A program made the position numbers and the translations under genes. Below are positions 1-6,835 of a stretch of DNA of 11,297 bases, piece after piece. The notes beneath the pieces were generated by a model that searched no databases, was not told where the DNA came from, and saw only the letters and a list, made by a program, of their open reading frames with translations. How positions within the stretch are numbered: the first letter of the stretch is position 1; every line of letters begins with the position of its first letter. The stretch comes from Phycisphaerales bacterium (GTDB lineage: Bacteria; Pseudomonadota; Gammaproteobacteria; Competibacterales; Competibacteraceae), in assembly GCA_014879435.1 (NCBI GenBank), contig JACSSB010000320.1, positions 1 through 11,297 on the forward strand. The letters are read 5' to 3'.

Positions 1-755
1 TTGCTTATCAGTGCCCAGCTCCATGCGATATCCGGTAAGGCAATATGCGGCAGTCCACTGGGAATCTCTCCAAGGATAGCGACCCCTTGTCGATCAAGAT
101 GAAATGCCCAGCTGAACGAAATAGCTATAACCACCGCAATTAAAGGTCCAGGAATAGCATGAGAAATGCGTCTACAGATTATAATGATAGCTAATACGGT
201 AAGAGACAGCGTAATGGTTAAAGGGTGAAACCCTTCTATCTGCCACCAAGAAATGGCAATACTAAAAAAAGAGCCATGCCGGGGGCCATGCACACCGAGC
301 ATAGGTGCAATCTGCGTGAGAGCGACCTGTACACCAACACCGGTCAGAAAGCCGATCAGTACGGTACGCGAAAGAAAATTGGCAAGAAAACCCAATCGAA
401 AAAACCGGGCTATTAACAGTAATACAGCGCTGAGAAGTGCGAGCACTCCTGCCAATGCGACATATTCGTTGGAACCCACCGCTGCCATGCCTGCAAGTCC
501 CACAGCGAGCATGGCAGCTGTAGCCGAATCTGCACCCACTACCAGATGTCGGGAGGAGCCAATCAGCGCAAATAAAATCACCGGAATGAGCATGGTGTAT
601 AAGCCGGTGATAACGGAGGTTCCGGCGATTTTGGTGTAGGCCATCACTTCGGGGATAGCCAAAGCCGCCAGGGTTAAACCTGCAATCATCTCGCGATGTA
701 GGTCAGCCATAGATAGCTTACTGGACGTGAATATTTTCATTGCTTTCATAATCAT
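1..755 (-). CDS. SulP-family inorganic anion transporter (partial, N-terminal part)
   Basis: This is the N-terminal 251 residues of an inner-membrane SulP/SLC26 permease, cut by the left window edge. The frame is open from the ATG at 755 to base 3 without a stop. The diagnostic SulP signature near residues 30-50 reads AALAIPEVMAYTKIAG, followed by TGLYTMLIP. The conserved SSRHLVVGADSATAAML follows at about residues 70-86, and several hydrophobic membrane segments come after it. Family members move sulfate, bicarbonate or other anions with protons or sodium, and many end in a cytoplasmic STAS domain, which would lie outside the window. The start at 755 is chosen because GGAG lies 5 bases upstream; ATGs at 749 and 740 are in frame and possible. 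The substrate cannot be told from this part. The family call is firm. Confidence 0.92.
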   Translation of the reverse strand, partial: MIMKAMKIFTSSKLSMADLHREMIAGLTLAALAIPEVMAYTKIAGTSVITGLYTMLIPVILFALIGSSRHLVVGADSATAAMLAVGLAGMAAVGSNEYVALAGVLALLSAVLLLIARFFRLGFLANFLSRTVLIGFLTGVGVQVALTQIAPMLGVHGPRHGSFFSIAISWWQIEGFHPLTITLSLTVLAIIIICRRISHAIPGPLIAVVIAISFSWAFHLDRQGVAILGEIPSGLPHIALPDIAWSWALIS

Positions 756-814
756 CCACACTCCACATCACCGTCGATGTTTTTAGAGATCTGTTCTGTA
801 TGATTTTAGCGCAT

Positions 815-1378
815 CTAATATGTGCTTAACCTTTTTCTGGCTTCCATGAGAGCAAAGCCTAGTTTATTTTCACCTCTCCATTTTGCAGGTTGATCAGCGT
901 CGTGATCGTATTCAGAAAGGCCAATTCCCCAGATTAAGTCATTAGGGCTTGCTTCAACCAGAACTCTGGTTCCAGTATTTAATAAGAATGTCTTTAGTGA
1001 TTCATTTTGATTAAATTTTTCTAAATTGGCCTTAACAACAATTTCAAATGAATGTTGGTCCCATATGTCATTATCAAAGTTTTTAACTAATCTACCTAGT
1101 CTTTTGACCTTGCCGGGGTTTTTTGCGTTTATAATAAGATCAAGAGAGTCGAAATCATTAAAAATCCTGGCTTTTGATGCCATCATAAAATGTTCTGCAG
1201 TGGGATAATTGATACCATCAATAGAAAATGGAGAATAATACCATTGGCTGAGACAAGATTTATTGATTAAGCCATCTGTAGATGGAGTCTGGCCCCAGAA
1301 AAATATAAATTTTGGATGATCGCCAGTATCGCAGCATTTGATTAGATCCGCTTTGTTTCTTGTTTCATATGGCTTCAT
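815..1378 (-). CDS. NADAR-family N-glycosidase (YbiA-like), 187 aa
   Basis: NADAR proteins cleave N-glycosidic bonds. E. coli YbiA acts on early riboflavin-pathway intermediates, and other members remove ADP-ribose from guanine bases and are found near DarT-type toxins. Family features visible here: FIFFWG at residues 24-29, the strongly conserved PTAEHFMMASKA at 59-70, a conserved WDQ at 106-108, and the C-terminal block LIWGIGL at 148-154, followed by KWRGENKLGFALMEAR at 166-181. The length fits the family; E. coli YbiA is about 160 residues, so this one has a modest N-terminal extension. The start at 1378 has only a weak GGA upstream. The gene is clearly richer in A+T than accBC or groEL and has no obvious operon partner: an 84-bp gap separates it from the cyclase and a 59-bp gap from sulP. 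That suggests horizontal acquisition. Whether it is metabolic (YbiA-like) or protective cannot be decided here. Confidence 0.9.
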   Translation of the reverse strand: MKPYETRNKADLIKCCDTGDHPKFIFFWGQTPSTDGLINKSCLSQWYYSPFSIDGINYPTAEHFMMASKARIFNDFDSLDLIINAKNPGKVKRLGRLVKNFDNDIWDQHSFEIVVKANLEKFNQNESLKTFLLNTGTRVLVEASPNDLIWGIGLSEYDHDADQPAKWRGENKLGFALMEARKRLSTY

Positions 1379-1462
1379 TATATTTTCCAGTACGGATGGA
1401 GTAATAGGTGTGCAATAATGCTGGGTAGAGAATAAGCTTTTATATGTCTGATGATAAAAATT

Positions 1463-2296
1463 TTAGCCTTTATAGCTAAGAAATTTAACTGCATTTCTAC
1501 CACTATATTTTACTGAATACATCAATTTATCGGCTATTTTTACTAATTCATCTGTTGTAGGTGGTGCGGCCCTACACATTACTACACCGATACTAAATGT
1601 CACTGGTAGATTGTCTTTTCCCATTTCTTCTAAAAGAATATCTTGAACCTTAGAAATGACAGTTTGGGCAGCTTTTTCATCGGTCTCAGCGAGCAACAAT
1701 GCAAACTCATCACCACCAAGTCGTGCGACCACGTCCGATTTTCTTAAATGCCTCATCGCAGAATCTGTCACTATACGGAGAACCTGATCACCGACAGAAT
1801 GTCCATGTTGGTCATTCACAGCCTTGAAATTATCAAGGTCAATATAGGCTAGAGAAAATGGATGCTGATGTCTTCGAAAACGTTCGATTTCTATTTGTAT
1901 CAGTTCATAGAAAAAACGTGAATTTACGGCACCTGTCAAATTGTCTGTACGCGCAGCTTTTCTTTCGCGCTCTATTGATCGGCTCAATTCTGATAAAAGC
2001 AGTGTGATAATGACGAAGAAGGCAAGCCGGATGAAGCAGTTCCATACAGGGATAAGAGGATATGAATATTGATGCCCGGTAGCAGTGTCGGCTCCGAGCC
2101 ATACAAAAGCGCAGATAAATGAGGTCAGAAGGCCAAGGTATAGGCCAGTAAACCAGGTGACGATAGCGACAGGGATCACATAAAAAATAGAAATAGATAA
2201 TTCGTATCCGGTTAGAAAGTCAGCTAGACCTGTTAGTCCAGTAAGTAAGAGCCCTAATGATAGGTAGAAAGCCTTATTTATTTTTCTGATAGTCAT
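1463..2296 (-). CDS. Membrane-anchored diguanylate cyclase (GGDEF), 277 aa
   Basis: It makes cyclic di-GMP from two GTP, a second messenger for attachment and motility. Residues 1-105 are hydrophobic, with segments near 9-28, 33-50, 51-68 and 86-103, so the N-terminus is a membrane sensor or anchor of unknown ligand. A short charged linker (SRSIERERKAARTDNLTGA, about 105-123) leads into the GGDEF domain. The catalytic GGDEF is intact at 194-198. The metal-binding strand YIDLDNFKAVND lies at 151-162, and the RxxD inhibitory site (R185-D188) sits exactly five residues before GGDEF, so product inhibition is expected. No EAL domain is present. The ATG at 2296 has no visible Shine-Dalgarno sequence; the same bases form an ATGA overlap with a 29-codon upstream frame (see 2293-2382). 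The gene is AT-rich like the NADAR gene beside it. Confidence 0.93.
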   Translation of the reverse strand: MTIRKINKAFYLSLGLLLTGLTGLADFLTGYELSISIFYVIPVAIVTWFTGLYLGLLTSFICAFVWLGADTATGHQYSYPLIPVWNCFIRLAFFVIITLLLSELSRSIERERKAARTDNLTGAVNSRFFYELIQIEIERFRRHQHPFSLAYIDLDNFKAVNDQHGHSVGDQVLRIVTDSAMRHLRKSDVVARLGGDEFALLLAETDEKAAQTVISKVQDILLEEMGKDNLPVTFSIGVVMCRAAPPTTDELVKIADKLMYSVKYSGRNAVKFLSYKG

Positions 2297-2382
2297 AGGC
2301 TTTGCTGCATAAATTGAATGAAGGATGAATTGTTTCTAATAGGAGTGTAGGGCTGAGTAGGCGGGAACTGTATCGGGTACAT
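2293..2382 (-). other. Possible 29-codon upstream ORF overlapping the cyclase start
   Basis: An ATG at 2382 opens a 29-codon frame. Its TGA (2293-2295) overlaps the cyclase ATG (2294-2296) in the arrangement ATGA, and the encoded peptide ends IQFMQQSL. The overlap would allow translational coupling, which is attractive because the cyclase has no visible ribosome binding site. The peptide is not recognised. The upstream frame itself also lacks a clear ribosome binding site, so it may instead be a remnant, for example of the end of a transposase gene. Confidence 0.25.
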
Positions 2383-2422
2383 CGTGCCGCGTCATGATCA
2401 GACACGCATAAGCTTAGATGGT

Positions 2423-2465
2423 TTGGGTGTCTATCGAAGCGATGATTGCTCAAGCGTTCACCCAA
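2423..2465. repeat. Inverted repeat TTGGGTG-N29-CACCCAA
   Basis: Perfect 7-bp arms lie at 2423-2429 and 2459-2465. The spacer contains a smaller dyad ATCG-AAG-CGAT. It lies upstream of the cyclase gene and its short upstream frame. It could be a structured leader, a protein-binding site or part of a decayed mobile element; nothing decides between these. Confidence 0.35.
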
Positions 2466-2704
2466 GAGTGTTTTGAGGTAAAACTAGGGGATCTCGGTCA
2501 GACTGTGACGGTACCCTGAAGGCCGTCGATTACACATATACACATAAGTCGCCCTCCCCCACAAGGGGGAGGGAATCATTGAAGATTATCGGTACCCCGT
2601 ACTAGCCACGATGTATCGAGCGATCCATAGGGTACGAATCAAATTTCGCGTATTCGGCCTACCCGGTATGCGGCCACTAGCACGATTACCGGGGAATGTC
2701 GTCG
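2466..2704. other. Non-coding spacer downstream of accC
   Basis: About 240 bases without a credible gene. The only clear structure is the hairpin at 2552-2573. Several short GGTACC/GGGTAC-like words recur (near 2510, 2590 and 2628) without forming a recognisable array. In many gammaproteobacteria the gene after accC is prmA (ribosomal protein L11 methyltransferase); no trace of it is seen here. From this point leftwards the base composition changes to AT-rich. Confidence 0.5.
2552..2573. repeat. Perfect 9-bp G/C hairpin (CCCTCCCCC-ACAA-GGGGGAGGG)
   Basis: Arms at 2552-2560 and 2565-2573 are perfectly complementary around a 4-base loop. It lies about 130 bases past the accC stop in the direction of transcription. 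There is no T-run on either side, so it is not a standard intrinsic terminator. It may stabilise the accBC message 3' end or be one copy of a dispersed palindromic repeat, a kind common in gammaproteobacterial intergenic DNA. Confidence 0.5.
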
Positions 2705-4051
2705 TTAGCGAATGGCGAGCAACTGCTTCTCCAGATAATGAATATCGGTGCCGCCGTCCAGGAAGCGCGCATCGCTGAGGATGCGTCGATGCAGGGGGGC
2801 ATTGGTTTTGATGCCATCGATCACCAGCTCGGCCAGCGCACCACGCATCCGGGCGATGGCCGCTTCACGCGTCTCGCCGTGGGCGATCAGTTTTCCGATC
2901 ATGGAGTCGTAGTTGGGCGGGACTCGGTAGCCATTGTACAAATGCGAATCCACTCGGATGCCGGGTCCGCCTGGAGCGTGATACTGCGAGATGGTGCCGG
3001 GCGAGGGGGTGAACGAGTCCGGGTCTTCGGCATTGAGGCGGCATTCCAGGGCGTGCCCCCGGATGTGAATGTCGTCTTGGCAGTAGCTCAGTTCCGCGCC
3101 AGCAGCGATGCGCAATTGCTCCTTGACGATATCCACTCCAGTCACTAATTCGGTGATGGGGTGCTCGACCTGAACTCGGGTATTCATTTCGATGAAATAG
3201 AATTCACCGTCCTGATAGAGAAACTCGAAGGTACCGGCACCACGGTAGCCGATACGCTGGCAGGCTTCCACGCAGATGCGTCCAATGCGGTGGCGCTGCG
3301 CCACACTGATACCAGGCGCTGGAGCTTCTTCGATCACTTTCTGATGGCGGCGCTGCATCGAACAATCGCGCTCGCCCAGGTGGATCGCATTACCATGGGT
3401 ATCGGCCAGTACCTGAATTTCCACATGCCGGGGATGGTCCAGATACTTTTCCATGTAGACGACCGGATTACCGAACGCCGCATTGGCTTCACTGCGCGTC
3501 AGATCAAGCGTGGTCAGCAACGCGGCTTCGCTGTGAACCACACGCATCCCACGGCCTCCACCACCGCCGGCCGCTTTGATGATGATCGGATAGCCGATAT
3601 CGCGCGCAATGCGCAGGGTTTCCGCATGATCCTCACCGAGTGGCCCGTCGGAACCCGGTACGCAAGGTACTCTGGCTTCTTTCATGGCCCGGATGGCGGA
3701 AACCTTATCGCCCATCAGGCGGATGGTATCCGGCCTAGGACCAATGAAGATAAAGCCACTTTGTTCCACGCGCTCAGCGAAATCAGCGTTTTCAGACAGA
3801 AATCCATAACCAGGGTGAATCGCTACCGCGTCGGTGACTTCGGCGGCACTAATCAGCGCCGGCATATTCAGATAGCTCTCGGCGGCAGGCGGTGGACCGA
3901 TACACACGGTTTCGTCAGCCAGTCGGACATGTTTGAGATCGCGATCGACCGTGGAGTGTACGGCCACGGTGCGAATACCCAATTCCCGACAGGCGCGCAG
4001 GATACGTAGGGCGATTTCCCCACGATTGGCAATAACCACTTTTTCGAGCAT
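2705..4051 (-). CDS. accC: Acetyl-CoA carboxylase, biotin carboxylase subunit
   Basis: It carboxylates the biotin carried by AccB, using ATP and bicarbonate, in the first committed step of fatty acid synthesis in the cytoplasm. At 448 residues it is one shorter than E. coli AccC, and the functional residues keep the same numbering. These are the glycine-rich ATP loop at 162-168 (GGGGGRG), K159, H209, C230, H236, K238, E276, E288, R292 and R338. The biotin carboxylase N-terminal domain (1-110), the ATP-grasp domain (about 115-320) and the C-terminal domain (about 335-440) are all complete. The ATG at 4051 lies 9 bases after the accB stop; no strong Shine-Dalgarno is seen, so translation is probably coupled to accB. 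It is the last gene of the aroQ-remnant/accB/accC unit. Confidence 0.98.
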   Translation of the reverse strand: MLEKVVIANRGEIALRILRACRELGIRTVAVHSTVDRDLKHVRLADETVCIGPPPAAESYLNMPALISAAEVTDAVAIHPGYGFLSENADFAERVEQSGFIFIGPRPDTIRLMGDKVSAIRAMKEARVPCVPGSDGPLGEDHAETLRIARDIGYPIIIKAAGGGGGRGMRVVHSEAALLTTLDLTRSEANAAFGNPVVYMEKYLDHPRHVEIQVLADTHGNAIHLGERDCSMQRRHQKVIEEAPAPGISVAQRHRIGRICVEACQRIGYRGAGTFEFLYQDGEFYFIEMNTRVQVEHPITELVTGVDIVKEQLRIAAGAELSYCQDDIHIRGHALECRLNAEDPDSFTPSPGTISQYHAPGGPGIRVDSHLYNGYRVPPNYDSMIGKLIAHGETREAAIARMRGALAELVIDGIKTNAPLHRRILSDARFLDGGTDIHYLEKQLLAIR

Positions 4052-4060
4052 GGCGGGAAT

Positions 4061-4552
4061 TTATTCGACAACCAGCAGCGGCTGATCGTATTCGACCGGC
4101 TGGCCGTTTTCGACCAGGATGCGTGTCACGACGCCGGCATGGTCGGCCTCGATCTGGTTAAACATCTTCATCGCTTCGATGATGCAAACCGGATCACCGG
4201 CGTTGACACGCTGGCCGATTTCGATGAAAGGTTTGGAGCCGGGCGAAGCCGAACGGTAGAAGGTACCCACCATCGGCGAGAGCAGTACGTGACCTTGGAT
4301 CGTGTCTACATCAGTGGTGGGCGTGGCGGGCGCTTCAGACACAGCCGGTGCGGCCGGTGGCGCGGCAGGCATTGGTCCGAGTGGACCGTAACCGTGCCCC
4401 ATCCAGGCTGGTGGCAATCCCAAAGACGGGTTGCCTTGAGGATGACGACTGATCCGAACCGAATCCTCGCCTTCCTTAATTTCGATTTCTGCGATACCCG
4501 AAGCTTCGAGTAACTCAATAAGTTTCTTGATCTTACGGATGTCCGTGGGCAT
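4061..4552 (-). CDS. accB: Acetyl-CoA carboxylase biotin carboxyl carrier protein
   Basis: AccB carries biotin between the biotin carboxylase (AccC) and the carboxyltransferase (AccA/AccD). Residues 1-36 are the family N-terminal segment (DIRKIKKLIELLEASGIAEI). Residues 37-80 are a flexible Pro/Ala/Gly-rich linker. The C-terminal biotinyl domain covers about 86-163. The protruding thumb segment SPMVGTFYRSASPGSKPF is at 92-109, and the biotin attachment motif EAMKM is at 126-130 with lysine K129. The residue after the motif is phenylalanine (EAMKMFNQI), where methionine or leucine is more usual. At 163 aa it is slightly longer than the E. coli protein (156). The start lies six bases after the stop of the aroQ remnant and has no obvious Shine-Dalgarno, pointing to coupling with that upstream frame. 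Confidence 0.97.
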   Translation of the reverse strand: MPTDIRKIKKLIELLEASGIAEIEIKEGEDSVRISRHPQGNPSLGLPPAWMGHGYGPLGPMPAAPPAAPAVSEAPATPTTDVDTIQGHVLLSPMVGTFYRSASPGSKPFIEIGQRVNAGDPVCIIEAMKMFNQIEADHAGVVTRILVENGQPVEYDQPLLVVE

Positions 4553-4558
4553 GAGCGA

Positions 4559-4777
4559 CTACCGGCGTGGTGTGGCGAGGTGGCGGGCGGTGTATAGCGC
4601 CAGTTCATAACCCTGTGCGCCTAAACCGCTGATTACACCAACGGCGATATCGGACAGGTAGGAATGATGGCGGGACGGCTCGCGGGCAGATACGTTCGAC
4701 AGATGCGCCTCGATGAAGGATTCGCAGGTTCCGAGCAGATTCAAGCCCGGTCCATTGCGCAACAACAGTTTAAGCAT
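4559..4777 (-). pseudogene. aroQ: Type II 3-dehydroquinate dehydratase, internally deleted remnant
   Basis: Intact AroQ (about 145-150 aa) dehydrates 3-dehydroquinate in the shikimate pathway. This frame has only 72 codons. Residues 1-19 match the family N-terminus (LLLRNGPGLNLLGTCE, normally NGPNLNLLGTRE). Residue 20 onward jumps straight to the C-terminal part (SFIEAHLSN..., then REPSRHHSYLSDIAVGVISG). About 75 middle residues are missing, in frame. The lost part includes the catalytic tyrosine region, the LIDxIH segment and the INPAAYTHTSVALRDAL block. Remaining key positions are also changed: the active-site arginine is C18, the conserved HAREPFR is SAREPSR, and Asn is G11. The enzyme is therefore almost certainly inactive. 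Position and neighbours are those of the normal aroQ-accB-accC cluster. The frame has stayed open to its stop just before accB, so it may persist as a translated leader. Confidence 0.88.
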
Positions 4778-4794
4778 GGGTCGGAGGGATTCTC

Positions 4795-4823
4795 ATTAAA
4801 AGAAGGGCGGGATTTTGCGTCAA
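4795..4823 (-). promoter_or_regulatory. Probable sigma-70 promoter for aroQ remnant-accB-accC
   Basis: On the minus strand, TTGACG (4818-4823) and TTTAAT (4795-4800) are separated by exactly 17 bases. This places the transcript start near 4788, about 11 bases before the ATG at 4777, so the leader is very short. It fits the only sizeable gap in the minus-strand series between dsbD and accB. This is a match by eye with no expression evidence. Confidence 0.55.
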
Positions 4824-4843
4824 GGCTAAACAGTTGTCTAGCC
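4824..4843. promoter_or_regulatory. 20-bp imperfect palindrome abutting the -35 box
   Basis: GGCTA and TAGCC form the outer arms, with inner ACA/TGT also pairing; one pair mismatches and the centre is G/T. It lies directly upstream of the predicted -35 box of the accBC promoter. That is a plausible regulator site or the hairpin of a weak dsbD terminator. There is no T-run, and no regulator can be named. Confidence 0.35.
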
Positions 4844-4900
4844 AGAAACACGGTTCTTGGCTTAGGGCCAAGGATAGGGGGTTGGGCTTGCTCTACCCAC

Positions 4901-6835
4901 TCAGCCGTTCCTATTCAGCAATGATCGCAGGTGGGCATCGAACGCCTCGGCGTCCAGGAAACCCACCAGCCGATATTCTCGACGCTCTTGGCCATCTGGA
5001 CCGAAGAATAAGATGGCCGGGGGACCGATGATGCCGAATTTACGCATCAGGGCTTGATCGGCGGCATCGTTGGCGGTGACATCAGCCCGCAATGTCAGCA
5101 TTTTTCCCAGCATCGTCCGCACCATGGGATCGGTGAAGGTAGTGCGCTCCAGTTCCTTACAGCTTGTGCACCAGTCCGCGTAGAAGTCCAGTAATACGGG
5201 TTGTCCAGCGGCTTGGCGTAGTGCTGCATCGACATCCTCAGTGGTTTTGACCGGACGAAATAACGGTGCTGCTGGCGCCTCGTGGGCGGCGTTGGCCACG
5301 AAGCCGAGCCCTCGCAGTGGTTGCCAAGGATCGCGACCCCCACCGGCAACCCCCACCAGTAACAGTACGCCGTAGATCAGCAGCACCATACCCAGTCCTT
5401 TGACCAGGGTACGCCAAGCTGGGGCACCATGCGCCACCGGTTGCAAGGCGCCCATGTAGGTGGCGGTTACGATAAACAGCGTCGCCCACAGCACCATGCT
5501 GATCGCTGCTGGTAGGATTCGTTCCAGCAACCACAGTGCCACCGCCAGCAACAAGACTCCAAAAATCCGCTTGATCCGCTCCATCCAATGACCGGCGCGT
5601 GGTAGCCAATGACCGGCCGAGGCACCGATCACCAACAGCGGTACACCCATGCCCAAGCTCAAGGCGAACAACGCCGCCGCACCCAGCACCAGATCACCAG
5701 TGACGGTAATAAAGGTTAGAGCGCCGATCAGAGGGGGTGCCACGCAGGGCCCAACGATCAACGCCGACAGAAAACCCATGATCGCCACCCCGGTGAACTG
5801 GCCACCTCGCTGGCGGTTACTTAGTTCTGTCAGTCGATATTGCAGGCGGTTGGGCAACTGCATGTCGTATAGACCGAACATGGACAAAGCCAACAGCACG
5901 AACAAGCCGCTGAATAAGGTGATGATCCACGGATTCTGGAACCAAGTCTGGATATTCTGTCCCAGAGCCGCCGCCAGTACCCCGGCCACGGTATAAGTCA
6001 GCGCCATGGCCAGCACGTAGATCAGCGCCAATAGAATGGCGCGCCGACGGGTCAGCGTCGCGCCTTGACCAGCGATCAGGCTGGACAGAATCGGTACCAT
6101 TGGAAATACACAGGGGGTAAAGGCCAGCAGCAGGCCGAAACCGAAGAAAGCGGGAATCGCCAGATAGCGCTGTTCATCCAGCAGGCGCGTCAGCCGATCC
6201 TGCTCCGGCTCGTTGATCGTCGGTGTACGTGGTGCTGTTTCTGGGGCGCGCGCTTCCGCTGGAGTAGATGGGCGAGCGGACGATTGATCAACAGAAGTGC
6301 TGGATGTTGCTACAGAGTTGGGCGTGGCCGCAGGGTTCGACGTTGCTCCAGGATTCGACGCGGGCAAAGCCACGGTTACGATTTGGCTTAGCGGTGGATA
6401 GCAGACACCCACTTCGGCGCAACCCTGATAATCGGCCTCGACTTGCAGCGTGCGCGCATCACGATCATTGGACTCGCGCTGTAGGTGCGCGGTCAGTACG
6501 ACTTCGCCGTGAAACACGTACTGCTGACCGAAATAGGGATCTTCCTTGGGTTCACCGGTCGGGATGTCGATATTGGTGATGCGGATTTCCTCCGCATCCA
6601 CCAACCGCAACTTGAATTTATCGCGATACAGATAATAGTCGGGAGCGATGATCCAGCGGGCTTCCAGGGTCATCGGATCGATGACGTTGACCGTCAATTG
6701 AAACGCTTGATCAGCATCCAGAATCCGCTCTTGCGAGGAATCGCCGAAACGATCAAACAGGCCAGCGGCCACCGGCCCCGTCAGCAGCGTCAGTAACAGC
6801 GCCAGCCAGAACCAGGCGCGGAAATACCGCATCAT
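4901..6835 (-). CDS. dsbD: Thiol:disulfide interchange protein DsbD
   Basis: DsbD carries electrons from cytoplasmic thioredoxin across the inner membrane to periplasmic partners (DsbC/DsbG, CcmG). All three parts are present in 644 residues. A signal peptide (about 1-24) precedes the periplasmic alpha domain, with its cysteine pair C139/C145 (CAEVGVC). A membrane domain (about 225-500) has the paired cysteines C242 (FTPCVFPM) and C364 (VGPCVAPP). The C-terminal thioredoxin-like domain has the active site C556-x-x-C559 (DWCTSCK). Between the alpha and membrane domains, about 157-205, lies a low-complexity Ser/Ala/Thr/Pro linker with short repeated PGATSNPAAT-like units, longer than usual. The start ATG at 6835 overlaps the cutA stop (ATGA), indicating translational coupling; an ATG at 6832 is an alternative. 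All six redox cysteines are intact, so it should be functional. Confidence 0.97.
   Translation of the reverse strand: MMRYFRAWFWLALLLTLLTGPVAAGLFDRFGDSSQERILDADQAFQLTVNVIDPMTLEARWIIAPDYYLYRDKFKLRLVDAEEIRITNIDIPTGEPKEDPYFGQQYVFHGEVVLTAHLQRESNDRDARTLQVEADYQGCAEVGVCYPPLSQIVTVALPASNPGATSNPAATPNSVATSSTSVDQSSARPSTPAEARAPETAPRTPTINEPEQDRLTRLLDEQRYLAIPAFFGFGLLLAFTPCVFPMVPILSSLIAGQGATLTRRRAILLALIYVLAMALTYTVAGVLAAALGQNIQTWFQNPWIITLFSGLFVLLALSMFGLYDMQLPNRLQYRLTELSNRQRGGQFTGVAIMGFLSALIVGPCVAPPLIGALTFITVTGDLVLGAAALFALSLGMGVPLLVIGASAGHWLPRAGHWMERIKRIFGVLLLAVALWLLERILPAAISMVLWATLFIVTATYMGALQPVAHGAPAWRTLVKGLGMVLLIYGVLLLVGVAGGGRDPWQPLRGLGFVANAAHEAPAAPLFRPVKTTEDVDAALRQAAGQPVLLDFYADWCTSCKELERTTFTDPMVRTMLGKMLTLRADVTANDAADQALMRKFGIIGPPAILFFGPDGQERREYRLVGFLDAEAFDAHLRSLLNRNG

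Noticed and set aside
225..639. Two plus-strand frames (63 and 128 codons)
   Set aside because: They are antisense to the SulP gene, whose frame is continuous and carries clear family signatures.
2274..2465. Minus-strand 63-codon frame overlapping the cyclase start
   Set aside because: The product is low in family-like features and extends into the cyclase in another frame. At most it is part of a decayed element.
2696..4009. Long plus-strand open frames (150 and 282 codons) opposite accC
   Set aside because: They lie antisense to a fully conserved accC. Their products resemble no family, and long antisense frames are expected from the codon bias of such genes.
4856..4872. CTTGGC-TTAGG-GCCAAG hairpin after dsbD as a terminator
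   Set aside because: The stem is only 6 bp and no T-run follows on either strand, so termination is not supported.
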